Counted from the stretch's first letter, positions 42,293 to 51,808 are shown. The stretch is DNA of 64,000 nucleotides from Aquincola agrisoli (GCF_036621135.1 NZ_JAZIBG010000028.1:434001-498000), one strand, 5' to 3'. The notes: generated by a model not told the origin, from the sequence alone. Program-made: numbers and translations.

Positions 42293-43215
42293 TCGCCGAC
42301 GCGTTCGAGTCGCTCGGCCTCCACGTGCTGGAGCGCGGCTGGCTGTCATCGAACAACGTCGTGTTCGGCGAGCGGCCCGGCTCGCCGGCGGCGATCGTCG
42401 ACACGGGCTACGTGTCGCATGCCGAACAGACCCAGGCGCTCGTGGCCGCGGTGCTGCCGCAGGGCGTGCGGCGCATCGTCAACACGCACTTGCATTCCGA
42501 CCACTGCGGCGGCAATGCCGCGCTGCAGGCCGCGGGCGCCGAGGAGGTGTGGGTGCCCGCGACGCTGGTCGACGCAGTGAACCGCTGGGACACCGCGGGC
42601 GCGCTGAGCTTCGAGGCCACCGACCAGCGCTGCGCACGCTTTGGCGCCACGGGCGGGCTCGACGACAGCCGGTCCATCGTGCTCGGCGGCGCCACCTGGC
42701 AGGTGCATGCGGCTCCGGGCCATGATCCGGACGCGGTGATGCTCTTCGAGCCCGTGCACGGCGTGCTGATCTCCGGCGACGCCCTGTGGCAGCAGCGGGT
42801 GGCCATCCTCTTCCCCGAACTGGTGGCCGAGCCCGGCATCGGACCCGCGCTGCAGGCGCTGCAACGCATCGAGGCGCTGGCGCCGCGCATCGTGATCCCC
42901 GGACACGGCGCCCCGTTCACCGACGTGGCCGAAGCGCTGGCAGCCAGCCGGCAACGCATCGCGCTGTTCGCCGAACAGCCGATTGCCCACCTGCGCTACG
43001 CGCTGCGCGCGCTGGTGGTGTTCAACCTGCTGGAGCACCGCAGCCGGCCCCGCGCGGCGCTGCTGCGCTGGATGACCGCCACGCCGCTGCTGCGCGAACT
43101 CGGCCGGCGGCTGCCGGCCGGCATCTCGCCGGAAGACTTCGCGGCAGAGAACCTCGACCGGCTGCTGCGCGACGGCACCCTGGTCGGGTGCGGCGACGAC
43201 ATCCATGCCGCTTGA
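42289..43215 (+). CDS. MBL-fold metallohydrolase
   Basis: 308-residue hydrolase with the zinc motif THLHSDH (66-72) and later ligands in APGHD, SGDAL and IPGHGAPF. The C-terminal helical part (residues 220-300) resembles the all-alpha extension of LACTB2-like MBL proteins. The TTG start overlaps the fadD stop, which implies coupled translation and a role tied to fatty-acyl activation, perhaps thioester or lactone hydrolysis; this is inference. Confidence 0.87.
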   Translation: MIADAFESLGLHVLERGWLSSNNVVFGERPGSPAAIVDTGYVSHAEQTQALVAAVLPQGVRRIVNTHLHSDHCGGNAALQAAGAEEVWVPATLVDAVNRWDTAGALSFEATDQRCARFGATGGLDDSRSIVLGGATWQVHAAPGHDPDAVMLFEPVHGVLISGDALWQQRVAILFPELVAEPGIGPALQALQRIEALAPRIVIPGHGAPFTDVAEALAASRQRIALFAEQPIAHLRYALRALVVFNLLEHRSRPRAALLRWMTATPLLRELGRRLPAGISPEDFAAENLDRLLRDGTLVGCGDDIHAA

Positions 43216-43274
43216 CGTCGGCATGCGGCAAGCCGTTGCAAACGCGATGCCGCGGCATCAGCGGCGACAAATCG

Positions 43275-43718
43275 TCAACCGGTGATCTGCAGGGGAATCG
43301 TCACCGGCCCGTCGTTGACGAGCCGCACCTGCATGTCGGCACCGAACTCGCCGGTGGCCACCACCGGGTGGTGCCGGCGCGCTTCGGCCAGCACGGCTTC
43401 GTAGAGGCGCCGGCCCAGTTCGGGCGGCGCGGCGCCCATGAAGCTGGGGCGGTTGCCGCCGCGGGTGTCGGCGGCCAGCGTGAACTGCGAGACGATCAGC
43501 AGCCCGCCGGCCACGTCCTGCACGCTGCGGTTCATCCTGCCGGCCTCGTCGCTGAAGATGCGCAGCTTCAGCAGCTTGGCGACCAGCCTGGCCGCCTGCG
43601 CCTCGGTGTCGGCCGGCTCGGCGCACACCAGCACCAGCAGCCCGGGCCCGATCGCACCGATCGTGCGGCCCCCCACGTCGACCGACGCCTCGGCCACCCG
43701 CTGAATCAGCGCCAGCAT
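43275..43718 (-). CDS. dtd: D-aminoacyl-tRNA deacylase
   Basis: 147-residue proofreading enzyme that removes D-amino acids (and glycine from tRNA-Ala) from tRNAs. The two family motifs are SQFTL in the middle and NDGPVT near the C-terminus. Length is the usual 145-150. It follows tyrS on the same strand after a 16-base gap; D-tyrosyl-tRNA is a classic substrate, so the pairing makes sense. Confidence 0.95.
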   Translation of the reverse strand: MLALIQRVAEASVDVGGRTIGAIGPGLLVLVCAEPADTEAQAARLVAKLLKLRIFSDEAGRMNRSVQDVAGGLLIVSQFTLAADTRGGNRPSFMGAAPPELGRRLYEAVLAEARRHHPVVATGEFGADMQVRLVNDGPVTIPLQITG

Positions 43719-43734
43719 GCGGCGGACGGGCCCG

Positions 43735-44967
43735 TCAGGCCGACAACGTGACGCGCGCGAACTTGCGCTTGCCGACCTGCACCACGTAGGTGCCGGCATC
43801 GAGCTTCAGGCCCTTGTCGCTGACGGCCGCACCGTCGACACGCACGCCGCCCTGCTCCACCATGCGCGCGGCCTCGCTGGTCGAGGGCACCAGGCCGGCC
43901 TGCTTCAGCAGCGCGCCGATGGCCAGCGGGCCGCCGGCCAGCGACACCTCGGGGATCTCGTCGGGCACGCCGCCGCGCGCGCGGTTCTGGAAATCCTGCT
44001 CCGCCGCATCGGCCGCGGCCGCGTTGTGGAAGCGCGTGGTGATCTCCTTGGCCAGCAGCACCTTGGCGTCCTTCGGGTTGCGCCCGCCCTCGACCTCGGC
44101 GCGCAACTTCGCGATCTCGGCCTCGGAGCGGAAGCTCAGCAGGGTGAAGTACTTCCACATCAGCGTGTCGCTGATCGACAGCAGCTTCGCGAACATCGCG
44201 TTCGCCGGCTCCGTGATGCCGATGTAGTTGTTCTTGCTCTTGCTCATCTTCTCGACGCCGTCGAGCCCTTCGAGCAAGGGCATGGTCAGGATGCACTGCG
44301 GCTCCTGGCCGTATTCCTGCTGCAGGTGGCGGCCCACGAGCAGGTTGAACTTCTGGTCGGTGCCGCCGAGCTCCAGGTCGCTCTTCAGTGCCACCGAGTC
44401 GTAGCCCTGCATCAGCGGATACAGGAACTCGTGCACGCTGATCGGCGTGTTGGCGTGGAAGCGCTTGTGGAAATCGTCGCGTTCCATCATCCGCGCGACG
44501 GTGTACTTGGCGGCGAGCTGGATCATGCCGCGCGCGCCCAGCGGGTCGCTCCATTCGGAGTTGTAGCGGATCTCGGTCTTCGCGGGGTCGAGCACCAGGC
44601 TCGCCTGCTTGTAGTACGTCTGCGCGTTGAGCTCGATCTGCTCCTTCGTCAGCGGCGGGCGCGTGGCGTTGCGGCCCGACGGGTCGCCGATCATCGAGGT
44701 GAAGTCGCCGATCAGGAAGATGACCTGGTGGCCCAGATCCTGCAACTGGCGCATCTTGTTGAGCACCACCGTGTGGCCGATGTGGATGTCGGGGGCGGTC
44801 GGGTCGAGGCCCAGCTTGATGCGCAGCGGCTGGCCGGTGGCGTCGGAACGCTGCAGCTTCCTGAGCCAATCGGCCTCGGGCAGGAGTTCGTCGCAGCCCC
44901 TGCGGCTGATCGCAAGCGCCTCCAGCACACGGTCGGACACGGGAGCGTCGTTCACATTTCTTGACAT
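43735..44967 (-). CDS. tyrS: Tyrosyl-tRNA synthetase
   Basis: 410-residue class I synthetase. HIGH is at 62-65 and KMSKS at 240-244; the tyrosine-site segments are LKLGLDPT-like KLGLDPTAPD and GGTDQKFNLLVGR. The C-terminal S4 RNA-binding domain begins near residue 345 (LVPSTSEAARMVEQGGVRVDG). The short-insert type resembles the TyrZ-like branch more than E. coli TyrS. Divergent from the M23 peptidase gene; TATACT at 45021-45026 lies between them but without a matching -35. Confidence 0.96.
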   Translation of the reverse strand: MSRNVNDAPVSDRVLEALAISRRGCDELLPEADWLRKLQRSDATGQPLRIKLGLDPTAPDIHIGHTVVLNKMRQLQDLGHQVIFLIGDFTSMIGDPSGRNATRPPLTKEQIELNAQTYYKQASLVLDPAKTEIRYNSEWSDPLGARGMIQLAAKYTVARMMERDDFHKRFHANTPISVHEFLYPLMQGYDSVALKSDLELGGTDQKFNLLVGRHLQQEYGQEPQCILTMPLLEGLDGVEKMSKSKNNYIGITEPANAMFAKLLSISDTLMWKYFTLLSFRSEAEIAKLRAEVEGGRNPKDAKVLLAKEITTRFHNAAAADAAEQDFQNRARGGVPDEIPEVSLAGGPLAIGALLKQAGLVPSTSEAARMVEQGGVRVDGAAVSDKGLKLDAGTYVVQVGKRKFARVTLSA

Positions 44968-45175
44968 GGAAGGCTTGTAAATGCAGTGGATCTGCCTACG
45001 CGTTCAGGGGGGTCGGCCGATATACTTGTAGGACTACGAGAACACGTCCCCTCGACGGCGTCCGACGCGGAACGCAATTCTAGCGAGCCCCCTCGAACGT
45101 CTTTTCCGACCCCGTGGCACCGCCGCCCGCGCCGGCGCCACACCGAATTCGGGGCCTGAGTCCCGCCAACGCAAA

Positions 45176-46552
45176 TTGGATCCATTGCGAACGCTGGCGC
45201 GTGCAGGTACCGCCGTCCAAGATTTCTCCCGACACCACCCCCGCGGCATCGCTGCGGCCGTCGTCACCTTCCTCGCAGGCCTGTCGGCCACCGCATTCGG
45301 CATCGCCCCGCTGGCGCCCGACGCATCCGACCTGCCGCAGCGCATCATCACCGAGGCCGTGGTGCACGAGCCGGTGGCCGCGCAGCTCGAGGCGCTGGCC
45401 GAACATGCCCTCGAGCTCAGCCGCAACGACCTCACCCGCGGCAGTGACACGGCCGACACGCTCCTCAAGCGACTGGGCGTGAACGATGCCGCCGCGGCCG
45501 CCTTCCTGCGCCGCGATCCGACCGCACGGCGCCTGCTCGAAGGCCGCGCGGGCAAGATGGTGCAGGTCGTCGCGGCCGCCGACGGCTCGCTGGTGAGCCT
45601 GGTGGCACGCTATCCCGCAGAGACCACCGACAAGACGGCCAGCCACTTCACCCGCTTGTCCATCACCCGCGAAGGCGGCACGTTGCGCAGCCAGGTGGCC
45701 GTGGCGCCGCTGCAGTCGCAGGTGCGGCTGGCCAGCGGCACGATCCGCACCTCTTTCTTCGCCTCCAGCGACGAAGCCCGCATTCCCGACGCCATTGCAG
45801 CGCAAATGGCGGAGATGTTTGCGGCGGATATCGATTTCCACCGCGAATTGCGCAAGGGCGACACGTTCAGCATCGTCTACGAGGCCCTGACCGCCGACGG
45901 CGAACCGATCACCTGGAACCAGGGCACGGGCAAGGTCCTGGCCGCGGAGTTCGTCAACGCAGGCAAGGCGTACCAGTCGGTCTGGTATCGCGAAGCGGGT
46001 GGCCGGGGCGCCTATTTCGGGTTCGACGGCCAGAGCAAGCGGCGCAGCTTCCTCGCCAGCCCGATGGAGTTCTCCCGCATCACCTCGGGCTTCGCGATGC
46101 GCTTCCATCCGATCCAGCGCAGCTGGCGCGCCCACCGCGGCGTCGACTACGGTGCACCCACCGGCACCGCGGTGCGCAGCGTCGCCGACGGCGTGGTGAC
46201 GTTCTCCGGTGTGCAGAACGGCTATGGCAACGTCATCGAGATCCGCCACAACAACGAGCGCAGCACCTTGTACGCGCACCTGTCTCGCATCGGCGTGCGC
46301 AAGGGCGAACGCGTGAGCCAGGGCGACACGATCGGTGCCGTCGGCGCCACGGGCTGGGCGACCGGACCGCACCTGCACTTCGAGTTCAAGGTCAACGGGC
46401 AGCAGCAGGATCCGCTGTCGATCGCCAAGGGCTCGGAGGCGGTGACGATCTCTTCCGCGCAACGGGCGGACTTCACTGCCCGGGCCCTCACCTACAAGGC
46501 TCAGCTGGCGTTGGCGGAAACGCTGGAAGGCGCGCACGGCGTCGACGACTGA
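45176..46552 (+). CDS. M23 family peptidoglycan endopeptidase
   Basis: 458-residue membrane-attached, periplasmic protein. A hydrophobic segment (about residues 23-45) acts as signal anchor, followed by an OapA/LysM-like middle region and a C-terminal LytM/M23 domain: His and Asp in AHRGVDYG, and the HLHFEF motif. It resembles MepM-like DD-endopeptidases that open space for new peptidoglycan. TTG 45176 is the only start that keeps the full conserved N-terminus. anmK follows after 25 bases, so both genes probably serve wall turnover. Confidence 0.88.
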   Translation: MDPLRTLARAGTAVQDFSRHHPRGIAAAVVTFLAGLSATAFGIAPLAPDASDLPQRIITEAVVHEPVAAQLEALAEHALELSRNDLTRGSDTADTLLKRLGVNDAAAAAFLRRDPTARRLLEGRAGKMVQVVAAADGSLVSLVARYPAETTDKTASHFTRLSITREGGTLRSQVAVAPLQSQVRLASGTIRTSFFASSDEARIPDAIAAQMAEMFAADIDFHRELRKGDTFSIVYEALTADGEPITWNQGTGKVLAAEFVNAGKAYQSVWYREAGGRGAYFGFDGQSKRRSFLASPMEFSRITSGFAMRFHPIQRSWRAHRGVDYGAPTGTAVRSVADGVVTFSGVQNGYGNVIEIRHNNERSTLYAHLSRIGVRKGERVSQGDTIGAVGATGWATGPHLHFEFKVNGQQQDPLSIAKGSEAVTISSAQRADFTARALTYKAQLALAETLEGAHGVDD

Positions 46553-46577
46553 CAGACGCTTGTCCGGCACATCGACG

Positions 46578-47681
46578 ATGGGGTTTTACATCGGCCTGAT
46601 GTCCGGCACCTCGCTGGACGGCATCGACGCGGTGCTGGTGGATCTGGCCGAAGGCGGCAAGACGCTGACGGTGCTGGCCCACTCGCACGCGCCGTTCGCG
46701 CCGGAGTTGCGCAGCGAGCTGCTGGCGCTCAACGCGCCCGGCGACAACGAACTGCACCGCGCCGCACTGGCCGCCAATGCGCTGGCACTGGCGTGCGAAG
46801 AGCGGATCGAGGCCGTGCTCGGCGGCACGTCCCGTGCGCAGGTACGCGCCATCGGCGCCCATGGGCAGACCGTGCGCCATCGCCCTGGAGCATTCGACGG
46901 CATCGGCTACACATGCCAATTGCTCAACGGCGCGCTGCTCGCTGAACGCTGCGGGATCGACGTGGTATGCGACTTCCGCAGCCGGGACGTTGCCGCCAAC
47001 GGGCAGGGAGCGCCCCTCGTGCCGGCATTCCACGCGGCGCTCTTCGCCCAGCCGGACATGGCCACGGCCGTCCTCAACCTGGGCGGCATCGCCAACCTGA
47101 CTTTGCTGCCGGCGGAGGGCCCGGTCCTGGGGTTTGACTGCGGCCCCGCCAACGCCCTGCTCGACGGATGGTGCGAACGCCATACCGGCCAGCCCTACGA
47201 CGAAGGCGGCCGCTGGGCCGCGAGCGGCCGGGTCGACGAAGCGCTGCTGGCGCAGTGGCTGGCCGAGCCGTATTTCGCACGCCGGCCGCCCAAGAGCACC
47301 GGGCGGGATCTTTTCAGCCTCGACTGGCTGGATCCCCAGACGTTGACAAGCCGTGATGCGGCCGACGTACAGGCCACGCTGGCCGAATTGACGGCCCGGT
47401 CCGTCGCCGCCGACCTGGTCCGTCATGCACCCGCCTCAAGGCAACTCTGGGTCTGTGGCGGAGGCGCGCACAACACGCATGTGATGCAGCGGCTCACCGC
47501 CCTGCTGCCCGGCATCCGGATCCGGCTGACCGATGAGGCCGGCCTGCAGGTGACGCAGGTGGAAGCGGCGGCCTTTGCCTGGCTGGCCCAGGCCTTCCTG
47601 GAAAAACGCCCCGGCAACCTTCCCGAGGTGACCGGGGCGCAGGGGCCGCGCGTGCTGGGCGCGCTCTACCCCGCTCGCTAG
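46578..47681 (+). CDS. anmK: Anhydro-N-acetylmuramic acid kinase
   Basis: 367-residue sugar kinase of peptidoglycan recycling that phosphorylates and opens 1,6-anhydroMurNAc to MurNAc-6-phosphate. Hallmarks: GLMSGTSLDGID at residues 5-16, AHGQTVRHRP, NLGGIANLT, FDCGPANAL and CGGGAHN. Length is typical. ATG 46578 is favoured over the in-frame TTG 46560. It lies in a likely operon with the M23 peptidase. Confidence 0.95.
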   Translation: MGFYIGLMSGTSLDGIDAVLVDLAEGGKTLTVLAHSHAPFAPELRSELLALNAPGDNELHRAALAANALALACEERIEAVLGGTSRAQVRAIGAHGQTVRHRPGAFDGIGYTCQLLNGALLAERCGIDVVCDFRSRDVAANGQGAPLVPAFHAALFAQPDMATAVLNLGGIANLTLLPAEGPVLGFDCGPANALLDGWCERHTGQPYDEGGRWAASGRVDEALLAQWLAEPYFARRPPKSTGRDLFSLDWLDPQTLTSRDAADVQATLAELTARSVAADLVRHAPASRQLWVCGGGAHNTHVMQRLTALLPGIRIRLTDEAGLQVTQVEAAAFAWLAQAFLEKRPGNLPEVTGAQGPRVLGALYPAR

Positions 47682-47691
47682 AACGCTGCCG

Positions 47692-48066
47692 TCAGACCGA
47701 GAAGCTCGAACCGCAACCACAGGTGGTCGTGGCGTTCGGGTTCTTGATGACGAACTGTGCGCCTTGCAGATCATCCTTGTAGTCGATCTCTGCGCCCGCG
47801 AGGTACTGCAGGCTCATCGCATCGATCAGCAAGGTGACGCCGTTCTTCGTCATCTGCGTGTCGTCCTCGTTGACGATCTCGTCGAAGGTGAAGCCGTACT
47901 GGAAACCCGAGCAGCCGCCGCCCTGCACAAAGACGCGCAGCTTCAGGTCGGGATTGCCTTCTTCGTCCACCAGTTCCTTCACCTTGCCGGCGGCGCTGTC
48001 GGTGAAGATCAGCGGCGCGGGCATGTCGTCGGCGGCGGGGGCAATCGGTTCGGCGAGAGCGTTCAT
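47692..48066 (-). CDS. erpA: Iron-sulfur cluster insertion protein ErpA
   Basis: 124-residue A-type carrier that delivers Fe-S clusters to target enzymes such as IspG. The three ligand cysteines are Cys52 (GGGCSGFQYG), Cys116 and Cys118 (CGCGSSFSV). Length is normal. It lies downstream of rplM-rpsI on the same strand but behind a terminator, so it likely has its own promoter in 48067-48180. Convergent with anmK. Confidence 0.95.
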   Translation of the reverse strand: MNALAEPIAPAADDMPAPLIFTDSAAGKVKELVDEEGNPDLKLRVFVQGGGCSGFQYGFTFDEIVNEDDTQMTKNGVTLLIDAMSLQYLAGAEIDYKDDLQGAQFVIKNPNATTTCGCGSSFSV

Positions 48067-48180
48067 GGGAGGACTCCTTCCAGCAGGAAATGCGGATGAA
48101 CCGCTTGCATTCAATGGGGGAATTATCGCGGCTCGCGCTCACCCCCGTCGCAGCGCGGGCTTGCCGGCCCCTTCAAGCAG

Positions 48181-48204
48181 AAAAAAGCCGCCCGGAGGCG
48201 GCTT
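48181..48204 (-). terminator. Intrinsic terminator of rplM-rpsI
   Basis: On the minus strand AAGCCGCC pairs with GGCGGCTT (48204-48185) and is followed by a T run (48186-48181). It starts 22 bases after the rpsI stop. Confidence 0.9.
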
Positions 48205-48225
48205 CGTTCGGCTCGCAGGCAGCGA

Positions 48226-48618
48226 TCAGCGCTTGCTGAACTGCTTGCGGCGACGGGCGCCGTGCAGGCCGACCTTCTTACGTTCGACTTCACGCGCGTC
48301 ACGCGTCACGAAGCCGGCATTGCTCAATTCCGACTTCAGCGCCGCATCGTAGTCGATCAGCGCGCGGGTGACACCGTGGCGCACCGCACCGGCCTGGCCG
48401 GACTCGCCGCCGCCGTGCACGTTGACCTTGATGTCGAAGGCTTCGACGTTGTTCGTCAGGAACAGGGGCTGCTTGACGATCATGATCGAGGTCTGGCGGC
48501 CGAAGTACTGCTCCACCGGCTTGCCGTTGACCGTGATCTGACCCGTGCCCTTCTTGATGAAGACACGCGCCACCGACGACTTGCGGCGGCCGGTACCGTA
48601 ATTCCAATTGCCGATCAT
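48226..48618 (-). CDS. rpsI: 30S ribosomal protein S9
   Basis: 130-residue S9/uS9. GTGRRKSSVARVF at the start and the basic C-terminal tail ARRRKQFSKR, which reaches toward the P-site tRNA, are diagnostic. The length equals E. coli S9. Second gene of the conserved rplM-rpsI operon, 9 bases after rplM. Confidence 0.98.
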   Translation of the reverse strand: MIGNWNYGTGRRKSSVARVFIKKGTGQITVNGKPVEQYFGRQTSIMIVKQPLFLTNNVEAFDIKVNVHGGGESGQAGAVRHGVTRALIDYDAALKSELSNAGFVTRDAREVERKKVGLHGARRRKQFSKR

Positions 48619-48627
48619 CGCGGTTCC

Positions 48628-49056
48628 TTAGATTTCCAGCGTCTTGGGCTGCTGGGCGGTGTGCGGGTGCGTATCACCGGCGTACACCTTCAGCTTCTTC
48701 ACCATCGCGTAGCCCAGCGGGCCCTTCGGCAGCATGCCCTTCACGGCCTTTTCAAGGGCGCGGCCGGGGTGCTTGGCCTGCATGTCCTTGAACTTGGTCG
48801 CGTAGATGCCGCCCGGGAAACCCGAGTGCCGGTAGTACACCTTGTCGTTGGCCTTGTTGCCGGTGACACGGAGCTTGTCGGCGTTGATGACGATGATGAA
48901 ATCGCCGGTGTCCACGTGAGGCGTGTAGATGGCCTTGTGCTTGCCGCGCAAACGGAGTGCCACTTCGCTGGCAACACGTCCGAGCACCTTGTCGGTGGCG
49001 TCGAGCACAAGCCACTCGTGCTTCACTTCGGCCGGCTTGGCGCTGAAGGTCTTCAT
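48628..49056 (-). CDS. rplM: 50S ribosomal protein L13
   Basis: 142-residue L13/uL13, the same length as in E. coli. Typical segments are WLVLDATDKVLGRVAS near the start and GMLPKGPLG. The frame is open upstream to 49194, but MKTFSAKP at 49056 is the conserved start. First gene of rplM-rpsI; its leader in E. coli binds L13 for autoregulation, and 49057-49190 could play this role here. Confidence 0.98.
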   Translation of the reverse strand: MKTFSAKPAEVKHEWLVLDATDKVLGRVASEVALRLRGKHKAIYTPHVDTGDFIIVINADKLRVTGNKANDKVYYRHSGFPGGIYATKFKDMQAKHPGRALEKAVKGMLPKGPLGYAMVKKLKVYAGDTHPHTAQQPKTLEI

Positions 49057-49196
49057 GAGGGTCTTTCGGTTGAGGCGCCGCGCTGCGGCGCCCAGGGGCG
49101 GCACTTCCATCACGCGCTGGACCGCTTCGGTGCCACTCTCACGAGGTGGCCTCTCAGAGGCGCGCGCCATGTCCCGTCCGCTGGAGGGAACCAAAG

Positions 49197-49226
49197 AGTA
49201 TATGGGATTTGCGCGGCAAATGTCGT
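49197..49226 (-). promoter_or_regulatory. Candidate promoter of rplM-rpsI
   Basis: On the minus strand ACGACA (49226-49221) and TATACT (49202-49197) are 18 bases apart, giving a leader of about 135 bases before rplM. The region 49057-49331 contains no gene. Confidence 0.45.
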
Positions 49227-49331
49227 CTCTCTACGCCGCGCAGTCATCCGGTGCCTCGGAGCGCCATTCAATCAGTCATCCTACAATTCAGGGTAAACAC
49301 TGATCCACGTGTCTCCCTGACGGAACCCGCC

Positions 49332-50021
49332 ATGCCCCCGCCCCGCACGACACCCTCTGCCCAGCCTCTGCCGGCGGCGAGCTACCGCTGGGTGCCGGTG
49401 CGCTCGCTCGCTCAGCGGCATCGCCCGCGGATATTGGCTCATCTGCTCGCACTTGACGAAAGTGATCGCTATCTCCGATTCGGGTATGTCGCCTCCGACA
49501 GCCAGATCGGCCGCTACGTCGATGGCATCGACTTCCTGCGCGACGAAGTCTTCGGCGTGTTCAACCGGCGCCTCGACCTGGTGGCGATGGCCCACCTGGC
49601 CTACACACCCCCATCGTCCGCTCCCGGCAGGGTGGCCTCAGCGGCGGAATTCGGCGTCTCGGTGTGCGTGCAGGCCCGCGGCCGCGGCTTCGGCGCGCGC
49701 CTGTTCGAGCACGCGGTGTTGCACGCCCGCAACCGGGGCATCGACACGCTGGTGATCCACGCCCTCAGCGAAAACACCGCGATGCTGCGCATCGCCAGCC
49801 ATGCGGGCGCGACGGTGGTTCGCAGCGGCTCGGAATCCGAAGCCCGGCTGAAGCTGCCACCCGAAGACCTGGTCTCGAACGTCGAGCAATTGTTCGATGA
49901 CCAGGCGGCTGAGATCGACTACCGCGTCAAGGTCCACGCCCGGCAGGTGGATGCCCTGCTCAGCGGCCTTTCCGCAGTGCGGTCGCTTTTTAGCGTTACC
50001 GCCCGCAACGAGACCGAATAG
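49332..50021 (+). CDS. GNAT family N-acetyltransferase
   Basis: 229-residue acetyl-CoA-dependent acyltransferase. The CoA-binding motif is in VQARGRGFGARLFEHAV near residue 115, and the later strand-helix NTAMLRIASHAGATVV is typical of the fold. The acceptor is unknown. It starts 275 bases from divergent rplM, and ATG 49332 is the first ATG of the conserved part. Confidence 0.85.
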   Translation: MPPPRTTPSAQPLPAASYRWVPVRSLAQRHRPRILAHLLALDESDRYLRFGYVASDSQIGRYVDGIDFLRDEVFGVFNRRLDLVAMAHLAYTPPSSAPGRVASAAEFGVSVCVQARGRGFGARLFEHAVLHARNRGIDTLVIHALSENTAMLRIASHAGATVVRSGSESEARLKLPPEDLVSNVEQLFDDQAAEIDYRVKVHARQVDALLSGLSAVRSLFSVTARNETE

Positions 50022-50104
50022 CCGCCGAGCAGGCAGCGGGCATTAACATGCGCGGTTTGCTTTCCCGCGCCGGGTTCAGGTGGCTGGCCTGCCCTGTTTG
50101 ACCG

Positions 50105-50764
50105 ATGGAGCAGTCGTTCCCCTGGTTCTTGGCTTGGACCGCCGTGCTGTCCGTGATCGTGCTGTTGGCGGTCGCGGTGCACAGGCACCGGGTCGCCCGC
50201 CGTCGCGAAACGCTGCCGACGGATTGGCCGCTCGCGCCGCGGCCCGTCTTCAGCGCCGAAGAACGCCGTGTCTACCGGCAGCTGCGCGAAGCCCTTCCCG
50301 GCCATGTGGTGCTGTCCAAGCTGCCGCTGCTGCGCTTCTGCCAGCCGAACGACCCTCAGCGGCTTCGGTACTGGTTCGACCTCCTGGGGACGTTGCATGT
50401 CTCGTTCGCCATCTGCAGCGCCAGCGGGCGGGTCCTCGCCGTGATCGACCTGGAGACCTCGGCGTCGAACTCGCGCCGCGGGCAGCGCATCAAGGAGTCG
50501 GTGCTGACGGCCTGCCAGGTGCCCTACCTGCGCTGCGCGCCCGACGAATTGCCCACCATCCCGGAACTGCAGCTGATGGTCCCCGCCGCCGCGGGCACCC
50601 CGGCGGCAGCGCCGGCCCCCCGTCCGTCGTCCACGGAACCCCGCCACACGGTCTGGCCCGAGTCGCACGGGTTCACCTATTCATTCCTCTGCGGCCGCCG
50701 GCGTTCGATCTGGCCGCCCGAGCAGGACGACCCGCCGCCACGCAACGGCACCACAGGACGCTGA
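50105..50764 (+). CDS. DUF2726 domain protein with N-terminal membrane helix
   Basis: 219 residues. One transmembrane helix at about 8-25 (WFLAWTAVLSVIVLLAVAV), then a DUF2726 domain at about 48-160: FSAEERRVYRQL, LSKLPLLRF, and the acidic AVIDLE segment. The domain belongs to nuclease-like proteins of the restriction-endonuclease fold, sometimes linked to topoisomerase-type zinc fingers, but activity is unproven. The C-terminal 60 residues are low complexity. It ends 3 bases before srkA. Confidence 0.83.
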   Translation: MEQSFPWFLAWTAVLSVIVLLAVAVHRHRVARRRETLPTDWPLAPRPVFSAEERRVYRQLREALPGHVVLSKLPLLRFCQPNDPQRLRYWFDLLGTLHVSFAICSASGRVLAVIDLETSASNSRRGQRIKESVLTACQVPYLRCAPDELPTIPELQLMVPAAAGTPAAAPAPRPSSTEPRHTVWPESHGFTYSFLCGRRRSIWPPEQDDPPPRNGTTGR

Positions 50765-50767
50765 CCC

Positions 50768-51808
50768 ATGCCCGCCTACGCTGAACTCGACCCCCGCACC
50801 GTGCTGGAGGCGCTCGACACCGTGGGCCTGCGCGGCGACGGCCGGCTGCTGCAGCTCAACTCCTACGAAAACCGCGTCTTCCAGGTCTTCCTCGAGGAAG
50901 GCGACGTGGTGGTCGCCAAGTTCTACCGGCCCGGCCGCTGGAGCGATGCGCAGATCCTGGAGGAGCACGCGTTCGCGCGGGAACTCGCCGCCGCGGAGAT
51001 CCCGGTGGTCGCGCCCCGCGTGCTGTCGCCGGTGGCCTCCGGCCCCGCCGTGTCGCTGCAGGGGGAGCCGCCGACGCTCGCCACGCTGGCGCCGCCGGAG
51101 ACGAGCGTGGCGCCGTATCGCTTCGCGGTGAGCGACCGGCATGCAGGCCGCGCCCCCGAACTGGAAGACCACGACGTGTTGGAGTGGCTGGGCCGGTTCC
51201 TGGGCCGGCTGCACGCGGTGGGCGCCGCCCGGCGCTTCGAACACCGCCGCACGCTGGACGTGGCCACCTTCGGCACCGCCGCCCGGCAGCGCCTGCTCGA
51301 CGGCCACTTCGTGCCGGAAGACCAGCGGCCCGCGTGGGACGCCGCGTGCACGCAGGCGCTCTCGCTCGCGCAGGCCGCCTTCGACCGCCTGCCCGAGCGG
51401 CGCGTGCTGCGCCTGCACGGCGACTGCCACCCCGGCAACGTGCTCTGGCGCGACGAGGGCCCGCACGTCGTCGACCTCGACGACGCCTGCAACGGCCCGG
51501 CCGTGCAGGACCTGTGGATGCTGCTCGCCGGCGACCGGCCGACGATGCGCATGCAGCTCGCGTCGCTGCTCGAGGGCTACGAATGCTTCATGCCGTTCGA
51601 CCGCAGGGAGCTGTCGCTGATCGAGCCACTGCGCACGCTGCGCATGGTCCACCACAGCGCATGGATTGCCGAACGCTGGACCGACCCGGCCTTCCCGGCC
51701 GCGTTCCCGTGGTTCGGCACCCCGGCCTACTGGTCGCAGCAGACGCTCCAGCTGCGCGAGCAGATCGAAGCGATGCAGGGCCCTGGCGAGCAAGAAGCGC
51801 CCGCCTGA
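50768..51808 (+). CDS. srkA: Stress response kinase A (YihE/RdoA)
   Basis: 346-residue aminoglycoside-phosphotransferase-fold Ser/Thr kinase known in E. coli to protect against stress-induced death. The catalytic loop is HGDCHPGNVLW and the metal-binding acid is in VVDLDDACNGP; the N-terminal LNSYENRVFQV is conserved. It is coupled to the DUF2726 gene by a 3-base gap. Confidence 0.93.
   Translation: MPAYAELDPRTVLEALDTVGLRGDGRLLQLNSYENRVFQVFLEEGDVVVAKFYRPGRWSDAQILEEHAFARELAAAEIPVVAPRVLSPVASGPAVSLQGEPPTLATLAPPETSVAPYRFAVSDRHAGRAPELEDHDVLEWLGRFLGRLHAVGAARRFEHRRTLDVATFGTAARQRLLDGHFVPEDQRPAWDAACTQALSLAQAAFDRLPERRVLRLHGDCHPGNVLWRDEGPHVVDLDDACNGPAVQDLWMLLAGDRPTMRMQLASLLEGYECFMPFDRRELSLIEPLRTLRMVHHSAWIAERWTDPAFPAAFPWFGTPAYWSQQTLQLREQIEAMQGPGEQEAPA

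Noticed and set aside
44961..44966. TTGACA that looks like a -35 box on the plus strand
   Set aside because: It overlaps the tyrS start codon on the other strand and no -10 lies 16-18 bases downstream.
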